Shown here piece after piece: positions 7,942 through 17,801 of a DNA stretch of 64,000 nt; position 1 is the first letter of the stretch; each line of letters starts with the position of its first letter. The stretch spans positions 68,386 to 132,385 of the forward strand of contig DATIYT010000024.1 in the NCBI GenBank assembly GCA_035517495.1. Reading direction: 5' to 3'. The position numbers and the translations under genes are program-made. Below the pieces are notes generated by a model. It was not told the DNA's origin and ran no database searches. It saw nothing but the letters and a program-made list of their open reading frames with translations. The stretch is from DASZHJ01 sp035517495 (GTDB taxonomy: Bacteria > Pseudomonadota > Alphaproteobacteria > ATCC43930 > CGMCC-115725).

Positions 7942-9237
7942 TTAGCTCCCGTGCCGTTCCACCCAGCGCTCGAGATGCCGGCGCAAATACTCGCGCACCG
8001 GTCCCGGTTCGACCGCGCCCTCGATCGCATCGACGGCAAACGCCTCGATCAGCAGGCGCCGTGCCTCGTCGTTGGTGAGGCCGCGCGAACGCAAGTAAAA
8101 GAGCGCGGCCTCATCGAGATCGCCGACCGTTGCGCCGTGGCTGCACTTGACGTCATCGGCGAGGATTTCCAGCTCCGGCTTGGTGTCGACCGCGGCGCGC
8201 GGGCTCAAAAGCAAGTTGCGATTGACCTGATGCGCGTCGGTCTTGTCGGCGCCCGGGCGCACCGCGATCTTTCCCATGAACACGCCGTGCGCGCGATCCT
8301 CCAGCACGCCCTTGAAGCTCTCTCGCGTCGTGCAACCGGGCGCGGCATGATCGACGAACGTTGCCGTGGTTGCCTCTTGCTCGCCCCGCACGAGATAAGC
8401 GCCATTGAGGCTCAGTTCCGCTCCCTCACCCTCCAGCGTCACCAGCGTGTCTTGGCGAGAGAGCCGGGCGCCCAAAGTCAAGGTGAAGCTCGCAAGCCGC
8501 GCCTCCTTAGCGAGCGCGGCGCGATTCAGCGCAAAGTGGATGGCCCCCGGAGCTTCGTCCTCAATCTTGATGTGCCGCAGGCTCGAACCCGATCCAAGGT
8601 CAATGCGCGTCACCGCATTGGTCCAGCCGGCCGCGTCGCTCGCGAATATCTCGACGATCTCGGCGCGGCTTCCAGCGCCGAGCTGCACCAAATTGCGCAG
8701 GTAGTGTCCCGCTCCCTCGGCGCCGCCGATATACACGATCTCAACCGGGCCATCCAGGGACACGCCGGCCTCCACCGCCAACACGAATCCGTCGGCGGCG
8801 AGCGAGGCATTGAGCGACGCGAAGGGCTGCGCGCCCTCGGTATCGCTCGCGTCAAATGCTGCCTCCGCCAATTCGGGCCGCGCTCGAATGGCGTCGAACC
8901 AGGAGCCCAGCCACACTCCCTCGGGCAAGGCGCCGATTTGCGAAACGCTCCGAACGAACCGGCCATTCCGCAGCACGATCCGATGTGCGGCATCGGAAAA
9001 TCGCGGTACCGCCAATGCGGCCGAGTCGGCCTCGGCATCAGCGGCCGGCAAGAACGTTCGTTGCTGCAGCGGCCGCAGATCCGTGAACCGCCACAGCTCC
9101 TCGCGCCGAGTCGGGAAATCGAGTTGCGCGAATTGCCGGAGTGCAGCGCCGCGAAGATCGGAAAGCCAGGCAGGCACCTCGACTGTCCGGCAGTCCAGAG
9201 CACTTTGAAGATAATTCCGCGCGGTGATCTCAGCCAT
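7942..9237 (-). CDS. sufD: Fe-S assembly scaffold subunit SufD
   Basis: SufD forms the SufBC2D scaffold with SufB and SufC. The 431-aa product starts MAEITARNYLQSAL and contains REELWRFTDLRP, the family N-terminal signature, and the beta-helix core with GARLSRQDT and DVKCSHGATVGDLDE near the C terminus (conserved Cys-Ser-His-Gly). The frame remains open about 60 codons upstream, but that part encodes low-complexity sequence from the hairpin repeat at 9319-9405, so the MAEIT start is preferred. Confidence 0.95.
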   Translation of the reverse strand: MAEITARNYLQSALDCRTVEVPAWLSDLRGAALRQFAQLDFPTRREELWRFTDLRPLQQRTFLPAADAEADSAALAVPRFSDAAHRIVLRNGRFVRSVSQIGALPEGVWLGSWFDAIRARPELAEAAFDASDTEGAQPFASLNASLAADGFVLAVEAGVSLDGPVEIVYIGGAEGAGHYLRNLVQLGAGSRAEIVEIFASDAAGWTNAVTRIDLGSGSSLRHIKIEDEAPGAIHFALNRAALAKEARLASFTLTLGARLSRQDTLVTLEGEGAELSLNGAYLVRGEQEATTATFVDHAAPGCTTRESFKGVLEDRAHGVFMGKIAVRPGADKTDAHQVNRNLLLSPRAAVDTKPELEILADDVKCSHGATVGDLDEAALFYLRSRGLTNDEARRLLIEAFAVDAIEGAVEPGPVREYLRRHLERWVERHGS

Positions 9238-9318
9238 GCCAAAAGCCCACGCTTGAAGCCCTAAGTCGCGCGGCCCCCACACCCACACGCCCCTTCCGCG
9301 AGGGCTCAGCGGCTCGCG

Positions 9319-9405
9319 CCCTCTCCCCGCGGGGGGGAGGGGATGGACCGCAGCGTTCCCCCTCGCCCCTCGGGGAGCGGGAGGGACCCACCGCGCAGCG
9401 GTGGG
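9319..9405. repeat. GC-rich triple-hairpin intergenic repeat between sufC and sufD
   Basis: Three consecutive inverted repeats fill this interval: a C-run/G-run palindrome (9319-9342), CCCCTCGCCCC with its G-rich complement (about 9358-9385), and CCCACCGC/GCGGTGGG with a 3-nt loop (9387-9394 with 9398-9405). It interrupts an otherwise tightly packed operon with a 201-bp gap. The composition resembles dispersed extragenic palindromic elements common in high-GC proteobacteria. No second copy is visible in this window. Confidence 0.6.
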
Positions 9406-9438
9406 AAAGTGAGGAGGGCAGCGCACGCATGGTCGCCC

Positions 9439-10193
9439 CTATGCCGCCCGCACGAAGTCCGCGTAGCCGCGCTTTTCCAGCTCCAGGGCGAGGCTCTTGT
9501 CGCCCGACCGAACGATGCGGCCATCGTTCAGCACGTGCACGAAGTCCGGCACGATGTAGTCGAGCAGGCGCTGATAGTGCGTGATCACGACGATCGCGCG
9601 CCTGGGATCGCGCAGGCGGTTCACTCCGTTCGCGACGACGCGCAGCGCATCGATGTCGAGGCCGCTGTCGGTCTCGTCGAGAATCGCAAGCTTCGGCTCC
9701 AGCATCGCCATTTGAAAAATTTCGTTGCGCTTCTTCTCGCCGCCGGAAAATCCCACATTGACCGCGCGCTGCAGCAGGTCCTCGCCGATCTCGAGCAGCT
9801 TCAGCTTCTCGCGCACGATCTTGAGGAATTGCCCGGCGTCCAGCTCCTTCTCTCCACGCTGCTTGCGCACGGCGTTGAGAGCGGCGCGAAGGAAATACAT
9901 GTTGTTCACGCCGGGTATCTCGACGGGATACTGGAACGCCAGAAAGATGCCTTCTCGTGCGCGTTCGTCGGCGGCGAGCGCGAGCAGGTCGCGGCCTTCG
10001 TAATGCACGCTCCCCTCGGTCACCTCGTATCCGGGCTTGCCCGTGAGCACGCTCGCAAGCGTGCTCTTGCCGGAGCCGTTCGGCCCCATGATCGCGTGCA
10101 CCTCGCCCGCGTTCACGGAGAGATCGATGCCCCTGAGGATTTCGCGCCCATCGGCGACGCGGGCATGCAGGTTCTTGATTTCGAGAAATGATG

Positions 10194-10197
<4 letters not shown>
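9439..10197 (-). CDS. sufC: Fe-S assembly ATPase SufC
   Basis: SufC is the cytoplasmic ABC-type ATPase of the SufBCD scaffold. The 252-aa protein begins MTSFLEIKNLHARV and carries Walker A GPNGSGKST (about residues 38-46), the signature FSGGEKKRNEI and Walker B LAILDETDSGLDIDAL, where DETDSGLD is characteristic of SufC rather than transport ATPases. The start ATG overlaps the sufB stop (ATGA). Confidence 0.97.
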
Positions 10198-11638
<1,441 letters not shown>

Positions 11639-11642
<4 letters not shown>

Positions 11643-12109
11643 GGGGTCAGCGTTTCTCCCGTTCCAAGCTTTGCGGGCAGCGCAAGCGCGAGCCGCTCGG
11701 CCACCATATCCGCGAGCGTCACGGCGCCAAGCGCGGTCGAGACCGCGCTGTTGATCCGCTGCCAATGCGGACGGGTCGGACAGAAGTGGGTGCGCTCGCA
11801 AGTGACGGCCCGCATCGCCGCGGGGTGGGTCGTGCACTGCGTGATGCCGATTGCGCCGTCGATCGCCGCCACAACCTCGGCGACAGAAATCGCCGCCGAG
11901 CCACGCGCCAAGCGGTAGCCGCCACTGGCGCCGCGGGCCCCGATGACGATCCCCGCGTGGGCGAGCCCCTTCAACAGCTTTGCCACGGTGGCGCGCGGCA
12001 ATCGCGTGCTCTCGGCCAAGGCCGTCGCGTTCATCTGCCGGTCTGGGTGTGCCGCCATCTCACAAGCGACGATGACGCCGTAATCCGCGAGTTTGCTGAG
12101 GATAATCAT
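11639..12109 (-). CDS. Rrf2-family Fe-S-sensing regulator of the SUF operon
   Basis: This 156-aa Rrf2/IscR-like DNA-binding protein starts MIILSKLADYGVI, has the winged-helix segment RATVAKLLKGLAHAGIV and the wing GASGGYRLAR. Three cysteines (C92, C104, C110) sit where IscR-type proteins ligate a 2Fe-2S cluster, with spacing that differs from E. coli IscR (C92, C98, C104). As the first gene of the operon it probably regulates its own transcription according to Fe-S status. The frame is open upstream but MIILSKLADYG matches the family start. A candidate operator overlaps the predicted transcription start. Confidence 0.9.
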
Positions 12110-12134
12110 GGACTTGTGCGTAGACCCGTAATTC

Positions 12135-12181
12135 GTACCAATTCGGTACCCTATAGGTCGGCACCTTAACTGGCCTTTCAA
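12135..12181 (-). promoter_or_regulatory. Predicted SUF operon promoter with inverted-repeat operator
   Basis: On the minus strand TTGAAA (12176-12181) and CCTATA (12152-12157) are 18 bp apart. Immediately downstream, overlapping the expected start near 12145, is the perfect inverted repeat GTACC-AATTC-GGTAC (12135-12149, plus-strand orientation). Its placement 26 bp before the regulator start codon fits an autoregulatory Rrf2 operator. That the Rrf2 protein binds here is inference. Confidence 0.5.
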
Positions 12182-12252
12182 GCCCTGGCTAGCGGAAATT
12201 TTGCCTCGGCCCCCAGTAATTTGATGATGAAGTCCAGGCTTGTAGACGTGCC

Positions 12253-13008
12253 CTACCCGAAGGCCTTGACCCGTTTGGCGGTCTCTGGATCGAGAAAGCC
12301 GTGTACGGTCGCCTCCGTCTCGGCGGCCATGGCGGCGTTCAGGCCACTGCCGGCGCGACCAGCCAGGATTCGTTTGAGCGCCCGCACCGGGCCGGACGGC
12401 AGCGCCGCGATGCGGCCTGCAAGTGCCAACGCCTCAGGCAGGAGATCCCGATCGGGAACCACCTTCCAAATCAGCCCCCACTCGAACGCCTTCGTGGCTT
12501 CGAAACGTTCGCCGAGCATGATCAGCTCGCGGGCGCGCTGAAGGCCAACGAGACGCGGCAGCAACTCCGTAACACCACCGGTGACGAATACTCCGAGCGA
12601 TACCTCGGGGAAGAAGAATCGTGTCCCCTCCGCCGCCAGGGCGAAGTCGCAGTTGATGGTCCATTCGAGACCGCCGCCCACGGCCCAGCCCCGGATCGCA
12701 CCGATCACCGGCTTCTCGCCCAAAACCATCGCGCGTGTGACGTCCTGAATGCGCTCTATATAGGCCCGCGTCGAGACCTCGTCCTTCGACTGTGCCGCAA
12801 ATTCCTTGAGATCGTCGCCCGCACAGAACGCGCGCCCAGACCCGGTCAGCAGGATCACTCGCACGCTTGGATCACGATTGGCGGCGTCGAGCGCCGCAAT
12901 CAGATCATTCAGCAATTCCGGCACGATGGCATTGAGCCGATGCGGCCGATTGAGCGTTATGAGACGCACAGCGTCGCCGGCGTCCTCGGTCAACACTGTC
13001 TCGTTCAT
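12253..13008 (-). CDS. Enoyl-CoA hydratase/isomerase family protein
   Basis: This 251-aa crotonase-fold protein shows the oxyanion-hole motif SGRAFCAGDDLKEF and a second loop IRGWAVGGGLEW. Both catalytic glutamates of true hydratases appear conserved (the Glu of GGGLE and the Glu of FFPEVSLG), so hydration of a 2-enoyl-CoA is plausible. It follows the CoA ligase with an ATGA overlap, implying one operon. The substrate cannot be read from sequence. Confidence 0.88.
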   Translation of the reverse strand: MNETVLTEDAGDAVRLITLNRPHRLNAIVPELLNDLIAALDAANRDPSVRVILLTGSGRAFCAGDDLKEFAAQSKDEVSTRAYIERIQDVTRAMVLGEKPVIGAIRGWAVGGGLEWTINCDFALAAEGTRFFFPEVSLGVFVTGGVTELLPRLVGLQRARELIMLGERFEATKAFEWGLIWKVVPDRDLLPEALALAGRIAALPSGPVRALKRILAGRAGSGLNAAMAAETEATVHGFLDPETAKRVKAFG

Positions 13009-14315
13009 GCCTGGTCCCTTCTGATGACGCGGCGAGTTTTGCCTTCGGTTCGCGGCAGCGACCCAAAAGGCAGAAGTGTTACCCGCGCGGTGACCCCGAG
13101 ATCGCGCTTGATTGCGGCGGCAACGGTTTCGGCCAGACCTGAAGGGTCCGCCTGTGCAACATGCTCCGCGAGTTCGGCCTCCACGGGCAAAGCGTCGTAG
13201 GGGCCCGAACCCACGAGCACAATGCGATATTCTCCCGAGAGCGCGTCGTGCCGATTGATGGTCGCCGCCACCTGCGCCGGGAACGCATTGATGCCGCGGA
13301 CCACCACCATGTCGTCGCTGCGGCCGATGACGCGAAAACGCGGTGCTGACCGGCCACAGCGGGCGCGACCCGTCCCGGTAAGCTCGATGATGTCGCCGGT
13401 GCGGAAGCGCACGAGCGGCTGACACTCCCGGCTCATATGGGTCAGCACCAACTCGCCCCGCTCGCCTTCCAGCCAGGGCAGCACCGCTCCGGTTTCCGGC
13501 GCGACGAGCTCGGGATGCAAGATGTCGAGCGCCACGAAATGCAGATCGTTATCGACCTCGGTTTGGCCGGCCAAGTTGCAGAGAACGTCGGATACTCCGT
13601 AGTTGGAATTTCGGACCTTGAAGCCCCAGGTGTCCTCCAATCGACGACGGAAGTCCGGGTTGTCCAAACCACCCTCGCCCCCAAACAAGCCGAGCTCGAG
13701 GCAGAGATCGCGGGGACGGAGGCCTGGGAAATGCTCGCTGATCACGCGCTCGAGAACTGCCGGATAAGACGGCGTGCAGGAGATGGCGGTGATTCCAAGC
13801 TCTCGGATCGTCCGAACCAGGAGCTGCGCCTCGCCGACGCCGAAGGGGATGACGGCGGCGCCGGTTGCCTCAAGCGTCGCGTGGTCGGTGTACCCGCCCA
13901 TCCAGAGCCGATAGTTCAGGCAGTGCACCACGCGATGGCCCGGGCCCAATCCGCCCGCGGATTGGGCGCGCGCGCCCACGACCGCGGTCTCGTTCGCATC
14001 TTGCGGCGAGAGTGCAAGGTTCATCGCCGTGCCGGTCGTGCCGGATGTGCGGTGAACCCGCATCACCTTCTCGGGCGGCGCCGCCAGATAATCGCCGAAG
14101 GGCGGATGAACCCTTTGACTGTCGCGGAGCATCTCCTTGTCGGTGAGCGGCAGATCCGACAAACCCTCGAGCCGGAGCGGCGGTTTGGCACCGCCCCACG
14201 CGCGCCGATGCAAAGGCGAATGCGCTGCCACGTATTCGCGCTGCCGATCCCAGCAACGCTGCCGGTGCGCCAGAAGAGCGTCGAGGTCGGCGAAGTCGGC
14301 CCGGTCCAACAGCAT
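13005..14315 (-). CDS. PaaK-like phenylacetate-CoA ligase family protein
   Basis: The 436-aa product has the adenylate-forming P-loop RTSGTTGTAMN, the YGVSDV aromatic-substrate region, FRTGDI and a C-terminal domain ending with the catalytic-lysine region GKTRRVIRR, as in PaaK-like ligases that activate an acid as its CoA thioester. The start MLLDRADF was chosen; the frame is open upstream but that part overlaps the divergent promoter region. It is coupled to an enoyl-CoA hydratase and faces a dioxygenase/dehydrogenase pair, so it probably feeds a dedicated acid-degradation route. The substrate is unknown. Confidence 0.85.
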   Translation of the reverse strand: MLLDRADFADLDALLAHRQRCWDRQREYVAAHSPLHRRAWGGAKPPLRLEGLSDLPLTDKEMLRDSQRVHPPFGDYLAAPPEKVMRVHRTSGTTGTAMNLALSPQDANETAVVGARAQSAGGLGPGHRVVHCLNYRLWMGGYTDHATLEATGAAVIPFGVGEAQLLVRTIRELGITAISCTPSYPAVLERVISEHFPGLRPRDLCLELGLFGGEGGLDNPDFRRRLEDTWGFKVRNSNYGVSDVLCNLAGQTEVDNDLHFVALDILHPELVAPETGAVLPWLEGERGELVLTHMSRECQPLVRFRTGDIIELTGTGRARCGRSAPRFRVIGRSDDMVVVRGINAFPAQVAATINRHDALSGEYRIVLVGSGPYDALPVEAELAEHVAQADPSGLAETVAAAIKRDLGVTARVTLLPFGSLPRTEGKTRRVIRRDQA

Positions 14316-14370
14316 CCGTCTATCGTGCTCGACCGCGTGGCGAAATGCCAGTGGGGCGCCGGTCCTTTCC

Positions 14371-14410
14371 TTTCGCGAAATTTGAAGCGCCTTCTGCTTC
14401 CTGTCATACT
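14371..14410. promoter_or_regulatory. Divergent promoter region with TTTCGCGAAA palindrome
   Basis: For the plus strand, TTGAAG (14382-14387) and CATACT (14405-14410) are 17 bp apart, 39 bp before the phyH-like start. For the minus strand, ATGACA (revcomp of 14401-14406) and CAAATT (revcomp of 14378-14383) are also 17 bp apart. The perfect 10-bp palindrome TTTCGCGAAA (14371-14380) abuts the plus -35 and overlaps the minus -10, so a single repressor could act on both directions. Binding is inferred. Confidence 0.45.
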
Positions 14411-14448
14411 TTTCTGTCCCTTCGATCGACGGAGCGCCGAGAGCGCCA

Positions 14449-15312
14449 ATGCCCAAGCTTCTCTCGCAGAGCCAAGTCGAGGCCTTCGATCGCGACGGTT
14501 TTGTGGCGCCCGTACGCGTCATGCCCGCGGAACGCGCGCTTCATTATCGCCGGGCGCTGGAATCGTTCGAGGAGCGGTATCCGGAATCGCGAATCAAGCT
14601 GGACCAGAAGGCACATCTGCTTTGTCCCTGGGTCGACGAGATGATCCGCGAGACCGCCATCCTGGATGCCACGGAGGATCTGCTCGGGCCTGACATTCTC
14701 TGTTGGGGTACGTCGCTGCGCGCGAAGCGAGCCGACGGCAAGACTTTCGCCGGCTGGCATCAGGACACGGCTTATGCCGATGTGAAGCCCATCGTGCTGA
14801 TCGTGGCTCTCGCCGTCTCCCCCTCCCGATCGGCGGATGGCTGCATTCGCGGCATTCCGTGCTCGCATCGAGGCCCGCTGTTGCCGCACAAGGAAGCATT
14901 CAACACCAGCAGCCTCCTCACTCGTGAGCAGTTCATCGATGCCAAGCTGGAAGAATCAGCGGCCGTGGATTTCGAGCTCGACCCCGGCGAGGCCGCACTC
15001 TTCAACAACGCGCTGATACATTCATCGAACCCCAATCGAGGGAGCGACCGGCGCATCCTATTCCTGCTCGAGATGATTCCGACCCACGCCTATCAGCATT
15101 CGCCGCGGGAATCCGCGACATTGGTTCGTGGCTGCGACACCCATGGAAATTTCGACGTCGATCCGCGTCCGAAGACCGAAATGGGCGCGGAGGAACTTGA
15201 GGCCTGGCGGCGCGCCGTTGAAATTCAGGCAAGCGTGCTGTTCCGCGGCGCGCAACGTCCACCCCGCGCGCTCGCCGGCATGACCAGCGGAACGCCGCCA
15301 ACGGGCACCTGA
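14449..15312 (+). CDS. Phytanoyl-CoA dioxygenase (PhyH) family protein
   Basis: This 287-aa protein has the Fe(II)/2-oxoglutarate oxygenase facial triad: H104 and D106 in GWHQDTAY and the distal H191 in NNALIHSSNPN, followed by Arg201-202, which probably bind 2-oxoglutarate. Bacterial PhyH-like enzymes hydroxylate varied substrates, not only acyl-CoAs. It is followed by an acyl-CoA dehydrogenase 90 bp downstream on the same strand and diverges from a CoA ligase/hydratase pair, which supports a role in oxidising a CoA-linked or branched acid. The exact substrate is unknown. Confidence 0.85.
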   Translation: MPKLLSQSQVEAFDRDGFVAPVRVMPAERALHYRRALESFEERYPESRIKLDQKAHLLCPWVDEMIRETAILDATEDLLGPDILCWGTSLRAKRADGKTFAGWHQDTAYADVKPIVLIVALAVSPSRSADGCIRGIPCSHRGPLLPHKEAFNTSSLLTREQFIDAKLEESAAVDFELDPGEAALFNNALIHSSNPNRGSDRRILFLLEMIPTHAYQHSPRESATLVRGCDTHGNFDVDPRPKTEMGAEELEAWRRAVEIQASVLFRGAQRPPRALAGMTSGTPPTGT

Positions 15313-15402
15313 AGCCGTAATGGCATATCCCGTGAATTTCTGCGCATAGACAGGCCACTGCCTTTGCCGCATCTTGGCCCCCAAAGCGAAAGGGGAAGGC
15401 CC

Positions 15403-16659
15403 ATGGATTTCGAGTTCTCGGAAAAGTCGCTGCGAATGCAGAAGGTGGTGCGGAGCTTCATCGAACAACACGTGGCGCCGCTTGATCCCGAATACACCCG
15501 CATCGTCGAGCACGAGCACGTTTTCCCGCCGCCCTTCCTTGAGGATTTGAAGGCCAAGGCGCGCGCTCAGGGTCTCTGGAATCTGTTCCTTCCCGGGCTC
15601 AAGCCCGACGAGCCGGGTACGCAAATGTCCAACCTGGACTATGCACCCTGCGCCGAAATCATGGGCCGGCTGCACTGGTCGTCGGAAGTCTTCAATTGCA
15701 GCGCGCCCGACACCGGGAACATGGAGCTGCTGCACTTGGCCGCGACTCCCGCGCAGAAGGAGCGCTGGCTAAAGCCGCTGCTCGACGGCAAGATTCGCTC
15801 GTCCTTCGCGATGACCGAGCCCGAGGTCGCGTCATCGGACGCCACCAACATCCGCACCTCGATCAAGCGCGAGGGCAACGAGTGGGTGATCAACGGGCGC
15901 AAGTGGTTCATCACCAACGCCGCCGATCCCCGCACCAAGATTTTCATCGTGATGGGCCAGACGAGCCCGGAGCGGCCGGAGGCGCATCGCCGCCAGAGCA
16001 TGGTGCTGGTGCCGCGGGAGACGCCGGGCATCACCATCGTGCGCAATCCGCCGGTAATGCATCACCAGGCGCCGGAGGGTCATTGCGAAATCCTGTTCGA
16101 GAACGTGCGCGTGCCCGGTGAGAACCTGCTGGGCGAGGAAGGCGGAGGCTTCGCGCTGGCGCAGGCGCGGTTGGGGCCCGGCCGCATCCATCACTGTATG
16201 CGCTCGATCGGCGCCGCGGAAGTCTCGCTGGAGCTGATGATCCAGCGCTCGCTTCAGCGCCGTACCTTCGGCCGGCTGCTGCACGAACACGGCGCGGTGC
16301 AAGACTGGATCGCGCTTTCGCGCATCGAGATCGAACAGGCTCGCTTGCTGGTGCTGAAGGCGGCATGGCTGATGGACAAGTTCGGCAACAAGGCCGCACG
16401 CAAGGAAGTATCGTTGATCAAGGTCGCGGTCCCGCGCCTCCTGGTCAATGTTAGCAATCGCGCCATGCAGACCTTTGGCGCCAAGGGCCTGACCCAGGAC
16501 ACGCCGCTTGCGGACATCTGGACGCAAGGGCGCATCCTGCAATTCGCCGACGGACCCGACGAGGTGCACCTGCGCTCGATCGCGCGCCAAGAGGTGAAGG
16601 CGATGCAGGAACAGCTCGCCCGAAACGAAAAAGCGGCGCAGAGCCCCGCGGCCAGCTAG
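15403..16659 (+). CDS. Acyl-CoA dehydrogenase family protein
   Basis: The 418-aa flavoprotein has the FAD/substrate motif SSFAMTEPEVASSDATNI, the KWFITNAADP segment, FENVRVPGENLLGEEGGGF and the C-terminal QFADGPDEVHLRSIARQE typical of the branch related to human ACAD10/11 dehydrogenase domains. It introduces a 2,3-double bond into an acyl-CoA and passes electrons to ETF. The ATG at 15403 has a good ribosome binding site (AAAGGGGAAG). It probably works with the neighbouring hydratase and dioxygenase. Confidence 0.93.
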   Translation: MDFEFSEKSLRMQKVVRSFIEQHVAPLDPEYTRIVEHEHVFPPPFLEDLKAKARAQGLWNLFLPGLKPDEPGTQMSNLDYAPCAEIMGRLHWSSEVFNCSAPDTGNMELLHLAATPAQKERWLKPLLDGKIRSSFAMTEPEVASSDATNIRTSIKREGNEWVINGRKWFITNAADPRTKIFIVMGQTSPERPEAHRRQSMVLVPRETPGITIVRNPPVMHHQAPEGHCEILFENVRVPGENLLGEEGGGFALAQARLGPGRIHHCMRSIGAAEVSLELMIQRSLQRRTFGRLLHEHGAVQDWIALSRIEIEQARLLVLKAAWLMDKFGNKAARKEVSLIKVAVPRLLVNVSNRAMQTFGAKGLTQDTPLADIWTQGRILQFADGPDEVHLRSIARQEVKAMQEQLARNEKAAQSPAAS

Positions 16660-16688
16660 CGCAAAGCCCATTCGGACAAGATGATCGA

Positions 16689-17654
16689 ATGAAACGGCGA
16701 GCGTTGATCGCCTTCGCCTTCATCGCCGCCGCGGTGCCGGCGCGAGCGGCGTCGGCGCAAGCGAGGACCTTCCGCCTTGGCATTCTCGCCAATAGACGCA
16801 ACCTTGGTCCCGACGAGCTGCTCACCGCTCTGCGCGATCTGGGCTATGTCGAAGGGCGAAACCTCATCGTCGAGTGGCGCTTTTCAGAAGGAGTGGGCGA
16901 ACGTTGGCCTGCGCTCGCGAGGGATCTGGTGGCGCTCAAGGTCGATGCCATCGTCGTCTCGACCACGCCTGCGGCGCTCGCCGCGAAACAGGCGACGAGC
17001 ACAATCCCGATCATCATCCCGACTGCCATCGACCCGGTCGGGGCGGGGCTCGCGGAGAGTCTCGCTCGACCCGGCGGGAACGTCACGGGTTTCACAATGA
17101 TGGCGCCTGAAATCAGCGGGAAGGCGTTCTCGCTCTTCAAGGAGGCCATCCCGACCTTGCACCGTGTCGCGGTATTGTGGGACGTGGCCAACCCGGCGCT
17201 CACCGGCGTTTGGCAGTCGGTCGATGTGGCAGCCGGATCTCTTGGCGTGACGCTCGCCTCGGCCCCCGTGCGCGAGCCGAAAGACTTTTCGACTGCCTTC
17301 GCGGCGATCGCGGCGCAACGGCCTCAGGGAGTTTTCATTTTCGAGGACGCGCTCATGGCTCAACATATGGATGAGAACGTCGATTTCCTTTTGCGCGAGC
17401 GGCTGGCCTCTGCATCGACGGTGAAAGAGTTCCCTTCTGTTGGCGGCCTCATGTCGTACGGGGCGAACATAGCAAGCCTGCAGCGCCAGGCCGCCAGTTA
17501 CGTCGACCGGATTTTCAAAGGCGAAAGCGCCGCAACGCTGCCGTTCCAGGAGCCGACGGCGTTCGAACTGGTGATCAATCTCAAGACAGCGAAGGATTTG
17601 GGAGTGATCATCGCGCCCGCGGTGCTCGCCAAGGCCGACGACGTGATCGAGTGA
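16689..17654 (+). CDS. Orphan ABC-type substrate-binding protein (PF04392-like)
   Basis: This 321-aa exported protein has a Sec signal peptide (positive MKRR, hydrophobic core, Ala-rich cleavage region near residue 24). It shows the signature of the family that includes tryptophan/tyrosine binding proteins: LRDLGYVEGRNLIVEWRF, VDAIVVSTTPAALAAKQAT, SLARPGGNVTGF. No permease or ATPase is adjacent, as is common for this family. It lies 29 bp after the acyl-CoA dehydrogenase, so it may be in that operon. Ligand unknown. Confidence 0.85.
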   Translation: MKRRALIAFAFIAAAVPARAASAQARTFRLGILANRRNLGPDELLTALRDLGYVEGRNLIVEWRFSEGVGERWPALARDLVALKVDAIVVSTTPAALAAKQATSTIPIIIPTAIDPVGAGLAESLARPGGNVTGFTMMAPEISGKAFSLFKEAIPTLHRVAVLWDVANPALTGVWQSVDVAAGSLGVTLASAPVREPKDFSTAFAAIAAQRPQGVFIFEDALMAQHMDENVDFLLRERLASASTVKEFPSVGGLMSYGANIASLQRQAASYVDRIFKGESAATLPFQEPTAFELVINLKTAKDLGVIIAPAVLAKADDVIE

Positions 17655-17801
17655 GGCTCGCCTTGCACGAACCGGTCGATGTCGCACCGGGGCGCCACTG
17701 CGCGATCAGGGCCTGGGTGTTTTCCATGCTCGGGTTCCACAGCCTGTGTATTATTTTGGTCATGGCATTGTCACGAGTCGCGGTGCTACAAGACGCCCCC
17801 C

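Noticed and set aside
7810..9264. A 484-codon plus-strand frame opposite sufS and sufD
   Set aside because: Antisense shadow of conserved sufD coding sequence; no recognisable domain.
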